A stretch of 64,000 bases of DNA, taken from assembly GCF_024679095.1 (NCBI RefSeq), contig NW_026110519.1, positions 595,770-659,769 on the forward strand, read 5' to 3'. Positions 36,796 through 47,432 of this stretch are shown one piece after another. The position numbers and the translations under genes were made by a program. The stretch's first letter is position 1. Every line of letters begins with the position of its first letter. The notes below the pieces were generated by a model. It saw only the letters and a program-made list of their open reading frames with translations, made no database searches and was not told the DNA's origin. This stretch comes from Eriocheir sinensis. Lineage: Eukaryota > Arthropoda > Malacostraca > Decapoda > Varunidae.

Positions 36796-37206
36796 CTACG
36801 AGTCGAAGTAACATGGAGACACACCATCTGGGTTGAAACGCTTGGTAAAGTCTCTGACACTCATGACAAAGTCCTTCAACTCGTTCAATTCGTCGATCAC
36901 GTTATAGTACACCCGTTTGTTGACTCTCTCGTACTTGTTCCCACATCGCTCTCTCGTGTGTAGAATGGGTACGGCGTCTGACGAGTGGCGGCGCGGCGGC
37001 GGGTTGGACTCGCTGCTGTGGAAGCATTCGTATATCCGGTTGAACACACACTGGAAATATTTCACGTTGGTGTCGATGACGTTTGTTTCTTCGACAGTTT
37101 GCCCGTAGCCGATTCTGCGCCGTTCCTCTTTTGATTTGTTGCATGCTTGGATGAATATGTTGCTGACGTAATCTTTAATTGTTTTGTTTTTCGTTTCATA
37201 ATACAT
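36796..37206 (-). CDS. Unrecognised 136-residue protein
   Basis: The ATG at 37206 opens MYYETKNKTIKDYVSNIFIQ, continues CNKSKEERRRIGYGQTVEE and VKYFQCVFNRIYECFHSSES, and ends DGVSPCYFDS. A GTG 24 bp earlier is the track start. Cys and aromatic residues are spaced through the chain, and no motif is recognised. Unlike most genes here it is single copy and not interrupted, so its original context may survive. Tail-to-tail with the 36488 ORF. Confidence 0.55.
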   Translation of the reverse strand: MYYETKNKTIKDYVSNIFIQACNKSKEERRRIGYGQTVEETNVIDTNVKYFQCVFNRIYECFHSSESNPPPRRHSSDAVPILHTRERCGNKYERVNKRVYYNVIDELNELKDFVMSVRDFTKRFNPDGVSPCYFDS

Positions 37207-37379
37207 GTTGGTCTGCGCGACCAAATTCACGGAATGATTGCACGCACTTTTCTCAAGACTTTAAATACCAGATCCGTTGTTGGAACGGCTGCGCCGCGCG
37301 CTGCGTGCATGGCTATAAGCTCTCGCCCTCTCTCCAGCATTCGTCAATCTCTGTAGTTTTATTGAGCGTTTTTTTTTTT
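37207..37379. other. Intergenic sequence, no feature recognised
   Basis: Moderately GC-rich (GGAACGGCTGCGCCGCGCGC) then a T11 run at 37369-37379, where the CC2 fragment begins. Confidence 0.4.
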
Positions 37380-37795
37380 GAGATTCTCTAGCGATGTGTT
37401 CATCTGTGCAATCTTAAAATCATTATTCTTTATAGTTTTTTCACATATACTTAATTTATTTGTCTTTTCACTTAATTCGGTGCTAAGGCTTGTTACTTGT
37501 GTTTCTAATTCAGTTACTTTGTTACCTTCAGTGAATAATGTGGTTTTTAAGAGTTCGTTGCTCTATTTGTACTCGGCTTCACAGGAAACGTACTTTTGAT
37601 AATTTATCAAATTTTCATCTTTCAATGTTTTAATCTCGACGTCTTTGTTAATAATGCTTTCCTGATATGTTTGGATCTCGACGTCTTTGTTATTAATACT
37701 TTCCTCCAATTCTGTTATTTTTTGGGTTGCATTTTCTTTATCTACGGTCAGATCGGTAATTTGTTGGTTCATCTGTGCAATTCGTTGGTGTAAGA
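37380..37795 (-). pseudogene. CC2 coiled-coil fragment
   Basis: Encodes the same coiled coil as 58960-59432 (QRIAQMNQQITDLTVDKEN ... KTLFTEG) with small differences, including a stop-creating change near 37562. The upstream end fuses to hr family E at about 37795. Confidence 0.75.
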
Positions 37796-38109
37796 CGAAT
37801 TGCATCCACAGGTGTCGTGCCAACCTCCACATCAACTGAACTCTTGTGAGCGGTGAGCGGAGCCTACTGGTGGTGCAAGACGATGTCGTGCCCATCCGAG
37901 CAACTGACTGCTGCTACATGTCGATAACTGAATAGTGAAGATAAGATTCCAATGTAATAGATGTGGCTGTGAGGTTTAACAAGACGAATTGCACATACTT
38001 GACTGCTGCTAGTGAATGTGCGACTTTGTCTCAATTGTCAACAGAACTCATGTCCGCTACCACATAAGAGTTGTACTCTTATTGCTGCTACACCTGGAGT
38101 GTTGTCAAC
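37796..38109. repeat. hr family E cluster
   Basis: GTGAATGTGCGACTTTGTCTC with ACTTGACTGCTGCTA and AAGACGAATTGCAC words, and AAGACGATGTCGTGCCCATCC, shared with 11970-12050. Confidence 0.8.
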
Positions 38110-38578
38110 TAAACAACCGAATCTTTTCATCGTTGTCGAGATGGGAAACATAGTTCAACGCTTGAGAAATAACGGTCTGACGATATACTTCACTTCTCTA
38201 AACAGTTTTTCTTTCGACTGGAAAAATGGTCTTCAGCCGAAATTGGTCATCCTCGGAGGTTTGCTGCCTCTCGAGTACAAATTTCAGAACATAGATTCTT
38301 TTCATTTTAACGCAAGGTTCATTCCTCCGGAGGTTCGATCCACGCGATGTATAACGTCTGACTGCGCAGCGTACATTTTCGCTAAGATTGTTTACAACAT
38401 CATCTATTCTGCAGATTCTTCGACAATCGGGGACTGCGTTGATAAATCCACTTTTCAAACCTTAGCGCTCGACAACACGATTCAACGGACGCTGTTCATG
38501 ATGACCAACTCTGCAATTAAACACAGACCAGAAATCTCACTCTTGATTCAGAATATACTCGAATTGATGCACAAGTAA
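38110..38578 (+). pseudogene. Gene P fragment, copy 2, with one-base deletion
   Basis: Matches 14330-14752, but one T is missing in AATCTTTTCATCG (14339 has five T), so the first codons are out of frame with the rest. After TNSAIKHR it switches to PEISLLIQNILELMHK instead of the gene Q segment seen at 14755. Stop at 38576-38578. Confidence 0.75.
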
Positions 38579-38690
38579 ACAGAGCCGTTGGATGGACTCC
38601 TGACAAGATAAGAAGAAGCATTGCAATGATTATGTGTAATAAATAAAAATAAGAATTTACAGATTGTTTTAGTTTATTCTTCTGTCGTGT
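38540..38690 (+). pseudogene. Gene W 3' end
   Basis: The frame reads RIDAQVNRAVGWTPDKIRRS and IAMIMCNK, then TAA, with AATAAAAATAAG just after. The fragment recurs inverted at 18240, 18485, 28110, 50240 and 55845, always at an edge. It may be the 3' terminal exon and poly(A) site of a gene. Confidence 0.6.
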
Positions 38691-38694
38691 CGTG

Positions 38695-38935
38695 GCTATA
38701 GGGAAAGCTTTACCTTTTCCGAGACACATCAAGAAATTGTTTTTGTTCCCAAAACACTCGTTGCCGAAGGACAACAACGCACTTGTTGCCGAATGAGTGC
38801 ACCGTGTATTGAAATAAAAAAATTAAGAAAGCAAAATGGTTTTTATTCACACCCAATCTGTAAAACTACACGTCAATAACTTTTACCTGACAATGCATTA
38901 CATACACTATTCACACCCAATTTTTTTTATTCCCA
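38695..38935 (+). pseudogene. Cysteine-rich ORF copy 3 (stop) with gene U N-terminus
   Basis: The Cys-rich frame (ETHQEIVFVPKTLVAEG) has a TAA near 38878. The overlapping gene U frame from the ATG at 38836 (MVFIHTQSVKLHVNNFYLTM) stays open and joins gene S antisense at about 38940. Confidence 0.65.
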
Positions 38936-38954
38936 ATGACAAATGCATTGACTA

Positions 38955-39420
38955 TGACTTGCTTCTTTTTTATTTCCTCGAGTCGATTTTCCAAAGCGTT
39001 AAAATTGTTAGTCATCTGATCAACAATGTACGTTCTGGAATCTAAACTGAATGTCCGTGCCTGTTTATACAATTTACTTTGCATTTCTAACACACACGTT
39101 TGGATAAACAAATCTCCGATATCGATGAGAGACTGCAACGCGACATCGAACGGAGTGTCGAAGTCACTGGGATATTCACCGATGTTTTTTAACATCGGTT
39201 TAAGTAATTCGAGTTCTGTGTTTTTGAAATACTTCTTGTTGATTTGTACTATTTTCCAATTCACGTCATTTTTATACTTAGTCAAAATCGAGGAACAATA
39301 ATCTTTGAACAGTTCCATGGTTTTCACTCTGTTCAATAGAATTTTCGTTAAGTAGCTTAACATTTTTTTAGACATCAACGACTCAGCATCGGCATTCAAT
39401 TCAAACGCTGTAACGACAGA
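38955..39420 (-). pseudogene. Gene S, copy 2
   Basis: Encodes KKMLSYLTKILLNRVKTMEL through ALENRLEEIKKKQV, with NADAESLMS upstream, which continues the DEPVADQLLNLQ segment shared with 15120-15226 and 27170. This may be closer to the natural gene start than copy 1. The downstream end meets the gene U fragment. Confidence 0.6.
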
Positions 39421-39533
39421 TTATAAATCGGACGCGACTACTTGCCAAGTTAATATTTTTGATGATCTTAAATAGCGTTACGCCGAAGACCGTATTTTTA
39501 TCAACTGTAATTTAGTTTAAAAAGGGGTCTAAC
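39421..39533 (+). pseudogene. Gene Z 3' end fragment
   Basis: CCGTATTTTTATCAACTGTAA at about 39490-39510 equals the end of gene Z at 55708-55728 (PYFYQL stop). The sequence before it (39421-39488) has no counterpart. Confidence 0.55.
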
Positions 39534-39710
39534 TTAGATCGATCCGAATTTATTTTGGACAGAATTTGAGGTGACTCGATAGATACGCCTTGTACGGATA
39601 CCGTCATGTGCAGCTACATCTTTAATCTGGTAATATTTCGTAAAGAATCCTACCATTCTCCTCCTCTTTTTGTTTTTAAAGTCGACTTTGTAAATCCAAA
39701 ACACGCACAT
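39534..39710 (-). CDS. Gene Y: 58-residue basic protein
   Basis: The ATG at 39710 opens MCVFWIYKVDFKNKKRRRMV, continues FFTKYYQIKDVAAHDGIRTR and ends NKFGSI. Strongly basic at residues 12-18. The C-terminal 26 codons recur at 55737-55817. It is tail-to-tail with gene Z in both places, which supports an original Z/Y convergent pair. Function unknown. A plus-strand ORF (39607-39741) over it is weaker. Confidence 0.5.
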   Translation of the reverse strand: MCVFWIYKVDFKNKKRRRMVGFFTKYYQIKDVAAHDGIRTRRIYRVTSNSVQNKFGSI

Positions 39711-39898
39711 TTACACACCTGTTCTGCACACAAGACGGAATAAAAAGTAATGTGACCAGCCGGTATTGTTGAAGACCTACAAATAAATTAGGAAAAAGCA
39801 AGAGAGCCAAACACCCGAAGAATCACTCTAACACCCGAGGAATCACTCTGCCGTCTGCGACGAATTCTAAATATTTATCTGGTTAAAGTTAATCGACG
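39711..39898 (+). promoter_or_regulatory. Upstream region of the basic-protein gene
   Basis: The direct repeat ACACCCGAAGAATCACTCT / ACACCCGAGGAATCACTCT (39809, 39829) lies 70-90 bp upstream of the ATG, with AAATATTTATC between. This could be a promoter. Inference only. Confidence 0.3.
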
Positions 39899-40132
39899 AT
39901 GGCAGCTTTGACAATTAGACGAGCCAACAAAAAAGGGCGCCGTCGGAAGACCGAGGGTAAGACAGATGCCACCGGGAAGAAGAGGCGACGCACTAAGCGT
40001 CTCAAGCTGAACGATCAGATGATTAAGAAGACGAATAAGAAGAGACTGGGTAAGGCCAGATCAAAACCTTCGACATGCATGAAAAAATCAATCATCAAGC
40101 AAATGAAGAAATGTCTCCGTATGAAAGACTGA
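39899..40132 (+). CDS. Very basic 77-residue protein, candidate DNA-condensing virion protein
   Basis: The ATG at 39899 gives MAALTIRRANKKGRRRKTEG and continues with about 40 percent Lys/Arg (KKRRRTKRLKLND, KKTNKKRLGKARSK) to the stop at 40132. Small, Lys/Arg-rich proteins of this kind package DNA in several large viruses. The nimavirus VP15 and the baculovirus P6.9 are examples by role, not by shown homology. A C-terminal inverted fragment is at 58676-58787. It could alternatively be a host ribosomal-like protein, but no ribosomal family is recognised. Confidence 0.6.
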   Translation: MAALTIRRANKKGRRRKTEGKTDATGKKRRRTKRLKLNDQMIKKTNKKRLGKARSKPSTCMKKSIIKQMKKCLRMKD

Positions 40133-40350
40133 ATGGGAATGTATCGGACAGTAAGAGTAAAATAAAATTATCTTCGGACGACAGGTGATCGACAGTGTCT
40201 CGCAAATCGTTCTCTGTGATGCGATGTTCGATTCCATCGAGGATGTTCTTGAATTCATCTTTGCCTACTTGTCTCGATACCAAGTCTAAAATTGAATTGA
40301 AAAAATCCAGTGCGTCAAATGAAAATAATCTTTGCCAAGTTAACGCTAAA
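40095..40350 (-). pseudogene. Unrecognised coding exon without a start
   Basis: The minus frame is open from an AAAGTATTTTAG acceptor-like site (about 40350). It reads LTWQRLFSFDALDFFNSILD, then LVSRQVGKDEFKNILDGIEH and RITENDLRDTVDHLSSEDN. It then runs antisense into the basic gene and stops at 40095. It looks like an exon or the C-terminal part of a gene convergent with the basic-protein gene. No ATG. Confidence 0.45.
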
Positions 40351-40779
40351 ATACTTTACTATGTGATTCTAAACATCAACAACCAAGATAAGAACATTCA
40401 GGATGTATTTTACACTACCTTTGCTCACTACACCAGATGTACTAATAATCAATGTAATGCGATCTGCAGTCTGTTCAAACGCATTCTCACACACGTGTAC
40501 GACAGACACAACTGCCCCATAGCCAAACTGTACAAATACATATTGGAGGAACACATGCGGTCGTGATTGAATGAAAATTGTCCTAATCTTGCATGTGCTG
40601 TGGCGCACAGAGTACGAACCCGTTCCAAAGGAACGTACATAATCGGCGACTTCAAGTTAATCATAATAGATTGCAACAATTACGAAATACGTCGCTTGGA
40701 CAACAACAATCTCATCACTTACAAGAGAGCGATTGGTCAGTCATCTTCTCATCACGTCAGTAAAACAGTCTCGTCCTAG
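40340..40779 (+). pseudogene. Unrecognised gene with in-frame TGA
   Basis: One frame encodes KILYYVILNINNQDKNIQDV, a Cys/His-bearing middle (HYTRCTNNQCNAICSLFKR), then EEHMRS, a TGA at 40564-40566, and continues NENCPNLACAVAHRVRTRSK and GTYIIGDFKLIIIDCNNYEI to a TAG at 40777-40779. Coding character on both sides of the TGA is similar, so a nonsense change, or readthrough, is likely. The 5' side joins the opposite-strand exon at a GCCAAGTTAA word also present at 39453. Confidence 0.5.
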
Positions 40780-40815
40780 GGTCAACTTTAAGTTTGGTGT
40801 TGTTGTTGCAAGCTG

Positions 40816-41379
40816 GAAGAAGAAAGGATGTGACTCACGTGATAAGATGAAATGTCAAGTGTTTATTCTACATGTGTGTGAATGTGTTTATTCTACATGT
40901 GTGTGAATGCTGAGATGTGTACTAATTTTTAAGATGTAATTTTTAAGATGTTGAATGTGTACTAAATTTTAAACTTACAGTTGTAAACGAACTCTTCCTG
41001 TTGAACCTCTTCCTGTTGTATGTAACTTGTGTGTGTGTATTAAAATGGAACTGTTGTGTGTGAGTGTGTAGTGTATGTAACTTGTGTATGTGTGTGTGAT
41101 GGAAGTGTTCTGTACAGTATATAAATTGTGTTAACATTAGAAATTAAGTCAACCTAAGACATGTGTGCAGACTCTTATGTTACTCCTAAAATAAAAATGG
41201 AACTGAAGTTGTGGCTGAAAAAGTCTCTATGTAATTCGTGTGCGTGTGGACTGAGAATTCTGTATCTGTTATTCGTGTGCGTGTATGTTCTGTAGTAGTG
41301 TATGTTTGTTTTACTCCTAAAATAAAAATTGAACTGAAGTTGTGGCTGTTTTTAACATGTAACGATGTTCTTTCATATT
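40816..41379. other. Non-coding TG-rich region (copy B)
   Basis: Counterpart of 19257-19802: CTACATGTGTGTGAATG repeats and TCCTAAAATAAAAATGGAAC units. Confidence 0.65.
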
Positions 41380-41943
41380 TTACAAAAGTACTGAGAGACA
41401 TGAAATTCGAGGTTGTGTATGAATGAATCTACAGTCCATACAACTAACGCTGTCAGAATTTAATTGGTGAACATAACCACTTTCTAATAGTTTATCTTTC
41501 ATCGGAGGTAGACTTGACGGGTAAGTTTGAAAGCTCCTCTCTCTCTCAGCGAGCCGTGTTGTGTCCTGAAAGATCGTAGCGATGCCTGCTTTGTCTAACA
41601 CTTTCTGGAGTAAGTTCCTGAGCGGGGTTTGATAATCGTATCCGAAAGGTGCGATTAATCGGTCTATTATAAACGTTAAGAGTGTGTGATGGGTTTGACC
41701 TTCTTTCAACATCATGATGACGTCGTACAACGCCATTGAAAAATTCAACAAGTAAAATGCAAAGCATGCCTGGCTAGCTCCGTTTTTACGTTCTTTGAAT
41801 TTTAGAAAAGGTGAAGTATCGTTCTCCTTCAATCCATATCGAACACTTTGTACTTTGGGAGAGAACAGGAAAGTGAAGAACCGCAAGTTACGAATTTTAA
41901 AATAACTTTCACCGTCAGAGATCACAATGACAACATGAATCAT
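41380..41943 (-). CDS. Unrecognised 187-residue protein, intact copy
   Basis: The ATG at 41943 gives MIHVVIVISDGESYFKIRNL, then VQSVRYGLKENDTSPFLKF, the FKERKNGASQACFAFYLLNF module, RLIAPFGYDYQTPLRNLL, and a C-terminal part with SCMDC. The frame is open upstream with coding-like codons (ELTDPGAEK) up to an hr family I word, so the N-terminus may be lost. Copy A (19803-20367) has a 2 bp insertion. The module is shared with gene T, and which context is original is unclear. Function unknown. Confidence 0.55.
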   Translation of the reverse strand: MIHVVIVISDGESYFKIRNLRFFTFLFSPKVQSVRYGLKENDTSPFLKFKERKNGASQACFAFYLLNFSMALYDVIMMLKEGQTHHTLLTFIIDRLIAPFGYDYQTPLRNLLQKVLDKAGIATIFQDTTRLAERERSFQTYPSSLPPMKDKLLESGYVHQLNSDSVSCMDCRFIHTQPRISCLSVLL

Positions 41944-42568
41944 CTTTTCAGCACCAGGGTCCGTTAACTCTAGTTGTGTGTGACATTTGCATGGGTCTCT
42001 CTGCGCGCATGCAATTGTAAGTTAAGACTTCCTCCGAGACCAATGTTTTGGCAAGCGTTCCACAAAGGTCGGAGACTACGAGAAGATATAGGTGTTGTGT
42101 CAGCAGGTGACGAATCTACCGTACTCTCAAGAAATGTGTCGTGCACCGTACTCTCAAGAAATGTGTAGTCACCGCGCACCGCTTCGCTGCTTCATGGATG
42201 CTGCTGTTCCACGTCTGCGTACTCTGGATCTGTTAAAGTGTTTAATTGTGTTGTTGTTTGCTCACACATATTGCATATTGGTCACGGGGTTAGGAAAGAA
42301 TGTAACTTTTTAAAAGTTTAATAAAATTACATGTAACTTGTACAACATCTGCGTAGATGAAGTTTAACAATATAATATATGCGTAGATGTTTTGTTATTA
42401 ACTACCCCTGAAACTATGTACGTCACAAGGTAAAGAATGTGTGTGTCAATTAAATGTATTGTTAAATTAAACAATATTTGCATAGATGTTTTGTGTTTCT
42501 ATTAACCTTTGTCATCTAGCTGATGCAAATCACGAATATGTCTACGGATGTAACACGTTTGGTGTAAT
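41944..42568. other. Repeat-rich region (copy B), no clear gene
   Basis: Counterpart of 20368-20989, with the family I repeat and the two GTACTCTCAAGAAATGTGT words. Confidence 0.5.
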
Positions 42569-43623
42569 TCACAAATAAATCCATGGAGATAACACAGACG
42601 GATCTCTAAGTTGTATAACGTCCTGATGCTTTTGGATAAGGTCCTGATTCAATGTTTCGGTCTTTTTCATCTCTTCTTGAAAGTCCTTCAATTCTGTTAT
42701 CAATTGTGTTGTTCTTTCTTTCTCTGCGATCAGATCGTTAATTTCTTCGGTCAGCCGTGCAATCTCTGCTGTTTGGGTTTCGGTATTTTGGCTAGACTCT
42801 TCGATATTTTTCCTGTTTTCATTAATTTGGTCTTTTAACCGGTTGATTTCGGAATCTTTGTCAATCACGGTTTTCACAATCTTATTCAATTCTTCGTTAG
42901 AGCTTGATAACGTCAGGTTAGTTACTTGCAATGCATTTGCACGTGCGGTTTCAGCTGCTAGTATTTCCTGGGAGGATTTGTTCTCTGTGGTCATATTCTC
43001 AATTTCTTTGTTCAACCGTATAATTTCGTCTTCTTGTTTTTTTCAGTAATATCGATTTCATTACTCTTTTCACTCAGTTGGGTTTCGAGAGCAGTTTTCT
43101 CTTGCTGGAGGCGAGTGACATCTTGCTGGAGTCCATCTCTCGTTTGTGTCTCTTGTAGGAGTAGAGTTTTATTTTGAGTCAACTCTTGTTTGAATTGATC
43201 ATTCTCTGTATCTAATTCGTTATTACGTTGTTGGAGTTGGTCGTATTCATTTTGCATAAGATCGATCTTGTTTTTATTTTCAGATAATTCTGCGTTCAGT
43301 CGGTCTTTCTCTTGGATTATCTTTCGTATATTTGCATTAACTTCTAAGAATTTCTTATCTACATCTTTGTATATCGTCATTATTTGTTGTACTTTGGCAG
43401 ATGACTTTTCAATTTCTTTCCTTAATTCAGATTTTTCTTCTTCGTGTTTAGTTTGTTGATTTTGTAATTCATCCATGTGCTTCTTTGTAAAATTGGCTAA
43501 CTCTTGACTAAATAAACTTATTTCATTAATTTTAGAGTCTAACTCACTCTGGCACTTATCCAGTTTTTGTTTACAGGATTCTAATGCTTCATCGTTCTTA
43601 TCAAACTGGCCGAAGTCACGCAT
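42569..43623 (-). pseudogene. CC1, copy B, frameshifted near 43040
   Basis: Nearly full-length counterpart of 20990-22045. TTTTTTTCAGTAATATCGATTTC near 43036-43060 has an extra T and lacks the AAG seen in copy A, splitting the ORF into 43623-43012 (203 codons) and 43015-42569 (148 codons). The start again lies in the hr word (MRDF). Confidence 0.8.
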
Positions 43624-43657
43624 TCACATTTACAGACGAAGTCACGCATTCACCAAC

Positions 43658-43825
43658 GTCTCAGAATTGGTCTACATTGCAGACAAAGTCACGCAAAAAC
43701 TCACCAACTTAGGTAAAGACAATGAACATTCAAAAAGAGTTATTTTGATGTTGAGACAACTGGGCAAGACTGTTGAAGACGAATACTTGTGTGACAGATG
43801 CTTGCAGTTCTCTCGAGGTTTGTAA
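43658..43825 (+). pseudogene. Gene V, C-terminal fragment, copy B
   Basis: As 22080-22247, with one substitution near the hr core (DKVTQKL against DKVTEKL). Ends with YLCDRCLQFSRGL and a TAA at 43823-43825. Confidence 0.7.
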
Positions 43826-43994
43826 TGGATTATCTAGTTTGTGTAAATATCAGGCGTGTGTGGTATGTACTATGTTATCTCTAGTTTGTGTAAATATCAG
43901 TGGTATGTACTCTGTTAATATAATGTGGGGTATGTACTCTGTGTAAATAAAATGTATATGATGTTCAGAGCTGAGTTTGTGTGTCTATTCCATG

Positions 43995-45284
43995 AGGTGT
44001 AACAGGAAGGCGAATTGCACATCTGAGCACTTGACTGCTGCTAGTGAATGTGCGACTTTGTCTCAACAGTCAACTAAACTCTTGTGAGCACAGTGCAAGT
44101 GTTAAACTCACATCGCAACCAACGTAGATGATAATTAACACTCTCAACCAACTTAGATGATAAGATTCATAAGAGAGTTAAGATGGATTCAGACGCATTC
44201 ACCAACGTCTCAGAATTGGTCTACATTGCAGACAAAGTCACGCATTCACCAACGTCTCAGAATTGGTCTACATTGCAGACAAAGTCACGCATTCACCCAT
44301 TGCAGGCAAAGTCACGCATTGACCAACGTCTCAGAATTGGTCTACATTGCAGACAAAGTCACGCATTCACCAACGTCTCAGAATTGGTCTGGATTGCAGA
44401 CAAAGTCACGCATTCACCAACGTCTCAGAATTGGTCTACATTGCAGACAAAATCACGCATTCACCAACGTCTCAGAATTGGTAGTGACAAGTCAGAAAAG
44501 TCTGAGGGAATAAGCATGCAACACTCGTATAGTATTCAGAATCAGTCTACTGCTGACACAAAGTCTCGCATTCACCACCAACTCTTGAGGGTTTAAGTCA
44601 TGCAACAACACGTATAGTATTCAGAATACGTTTACCACTGACACAAAGTCTCATATTCACACAACATCTGCAGCATTCTCAGACAAAGTGACAAGTCAGA
44701 AAAGTCTGAGGGAATAAGCATGCAACACTCGTATAGTATTCAGAATCAGTCTACTGCTGACATAAAGTCTCGCATTCACACAACTAGCAACATCTGCAAC
44801 GCATTTGATCCAACTCTGAGACAGAGTAAGATTTGTATTCAGAATCACGCAAGTCACACAATAGTATTCAGAATCCGTCTACAGCTGACACAAAGTCTCG
44901 CATTCACCACCATCTGCAACTCTTGAGGGTTTAAGTCATGCAACAACACGTATAGTATTCAGAATACGTTTACCACTGACACAAAGTCTCATATTCACAC
45001 AACATCTGCAGCATTCTCTGAGACAAAGTGACACGTCAGAAAAGTCTGAGGGAATAAGCATGCAACACTCGTATAGTATTCAGAATCAGTCTACTGCTGA
45101 CACAAAGTCTCGCATTCACCACCAACTCTTGAGGGTTTAAGTCATGCAACAACACGTATAGTATTCAGAATACGTTTACCACTGACACAAAGTCTCATAT
45201 TCACACAACATCTGCAGCATTCTCTGAGACAAAGTGACAAGTCAGAAAAGTCTGAGGGAATAAGCATGCAACACTGGGAGTTGG
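43995..45284. repeat. hr array: families E, B and A (copy B, expanded)
   Basis: Family E at 44010-44080, seven or so family B units at 44195-44480 (one a short CCCATTGCAGGCAAAGTCACGC variant), then family A units at 44485-45284. It is longer than its copy A counterpart by about 520 bp, showing unit gain or loss since duplication. Confidence 0.9.
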
Positions 45285-45712
45285 TGGTGTTGGTGTAGTT
45301 GTTAGATAACTCGTTGAAGGAGCTTCTAACGAAGGAGAAGTATGCGGAGGAGGAGGGTTAATCGGAGGAGGATTAATCTGAGTTTCTAAATCAATCGGAG
45401 TTTCTATGAACCTTTTACAGTTGCACGAATTGATCTCCCAGGTCATAGGAACAAATTCTGGATAGTCATCGGTGAAGTGATGATAGTTACTCGAGAAGTA
45501 AAGTAGCTTCTCACTTTGGTCGAAGGCGTTATTCGGAAATCAAACTGGTGTGAAGATCGTCGATCCCAACATTTTGCCATTTCTCGAAAAGGTGATGGAT
45601 GGATGAACGTCCGATGAGTACCACGATACACCGCTGCTGTCAGGGTACTGGATCGTGATTATGGCGAGCAGCAACATCAGCAACAGTTGAAAGATCCCAC
45701 CCATTTTCATCA
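45285..45712 (-). pseudogene. Secreted protein, copy B, broken
   Basis: Matches 23165-23598. The signal-peptide part and the CNC/proline-linker part are in separate frames (45631-45443 and 45446-45201), with an extra substitution to AAAC near 45541. The N-terminal ORF no longer reads through. Confidence 0.7.
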
Positions 45713-46074
45713 CGATGTCACTCTGCTCACTGCTCAGTCACTCCTCACTGTTCAATCTTTTCTTCACGACAAAGTCACTCTAAGTCACGACAACGTCACT
45801 CGTCACTTCTCCTCTTCAACGACTGGACTTCAGGATAGTCGAGTCAGGAGCCCAAGTATGCTCGCTCGCCAACACACCGAGTCGAGTGTCTGGACGGACA
45901 GCGTACCTTCTTTCTTTTATTGGTGACACGACAGATGCCTGGCATCGTTAGACACACGATTAAAAAATACAAAACTGGTTTCAAAATGTCTTTTCTAAGA
46001 AATAAAACAAAAAGTGGGTGTGTCTTGGCCTACGTCATACGCTTGCTGCTGCTGCTGACGCCAAACGCAGCAGC

Positions 46075-46634
46075 CTACCTTAACGTTTTCTTCTGGAGTT
46101 CGGATATGGTCGTTTTGTACTTCAGTAATAGTTTTAGGTTTTCTTTGTAGTGTTGAAATAGACTGATTGAAAATGGATAGATTCCGTATCCTGTCGTAAA
46201 ACACTCCGTCAGATACTGGCCCGACGAATTCTTGTCTGATTTGTCTGCTGTGGCGGCAACGTTGATGTTCTTGCAACCGTTGCGTGATTTATTCACGAGG
46301 TCATATCGAATGATAGTCCACAACGGTTTTTATCGACGGTTCTTTGTTGATGTGTTGAACCAGATTACTCTCACCGGTATACATTAGAATACCATTCATG
46401 AAGCGACATTCGAACAACATTCTGAGAGCATTACTAAATATCAATTCAGGATGTTTCAGGAATTTCAATTTGGCGTTGCGATGAACACTTGCATGGAAGC
46501 AACCCGACGGGACAGAAATTTGTTCTCCGATTTAATTTCTTGAAAGTGCTGCGAAACGACTCACAATTGGAAGGGGTCAGACAAAGTCGAACAGAGACAC
46601 GCCAGCACGGTACCAAAGTCGGATATTCATTCAC
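46075..46634 (-). pseudogene. 184-codon protein, copy B, broken by a 4 bp insertion
   Basis: Relative to 23960-24514, the sequence has ACACTTGCATGGAAGC where copy A has ACACTTGGAAGC (about 46488-46493), plus an insertion near 46300. The reading frame is lost after the LNRRTNFCPVGLLP block. Confidence 0.75.
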
Positions 46635-47040
46635 GTAAAGTTGAGAGGATTTTTAGAAACACACTTTTAAGTAACATTTTATAATTAACAAGTCATACAA
46701 ATGAGACGTAAGCACAAATCATACCTGTATTCAGTGACCTGCACATCTTAACTCTCTATTCAGATATGTATCCCAACTCACAATTTGATTTTATGATAGT
46801 AAGTATCCCACACACCCCGAATTTAGAATATGTAACTTACGTTAGTATCCCCTTAAATATAAAAAAAAATCAAGTGTGTTGTACACGTAGAGTTTATCTA
46901 CCTTTGCGAGTTAATGTATAATAGTATCCCCAGTCGACACCCTTTTTGTTTTTAGTGTTTGACTTACCGCTATTTTACCCAGATAGCGAGTAGCATTTTT
47001 ACACCACAAAATGTTAACTTCACTTTCTCTTGACTTGCAG
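46635..47040. other. Non-coding, possible intron (copy B)
   Basis: Counterpart of 24542-24927, ending in the same CTTGACTTGCAG acceptor at 47040. Confidence 0.45.
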
Positions 47041-47196
47041 ATGCTGACTGTGATTCACAAACAACGACGAGAACACTTGAACCTCGAATTGGAGAGATTA
47101 AAAACATTCATAGGATGGCCTAACGCAAATATATCTCCTGAGGTACTGGCTCGTAACGGATTCTACTACCTCCGCGAGTTCGATCTGTGTAAGGTG
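47041..47196 (+). pseudogene. IAP-like BIR exon, copy B, truncated
   Basis: Same half-BIR as 24928-25083, ending at the same joint with the 110 bp repeat. The breakage therefore pre-dates the 10 kb duplication. Confidence 0.65.
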
Positions 47197-47432
47197 TAAT
47201 TGACACACACGAAGTAACGCGCGAAAAGCTGTGACGTAAGCTATCAATCGGCGTCGTTATCGACACATGCCAAAACATGGGCATTATCTTAATCACACAG
47301 GAAGCCATGCAAATGTCACACACAACTAGAGAGTTGCTGCGAACAGATTCAGATAGAACAGAATATAGTTAAGATACGATTCTCAACTCTGTAGTGTGTG
47401 ACACATTCAAGATGTATAGTATTGGTACAAAT

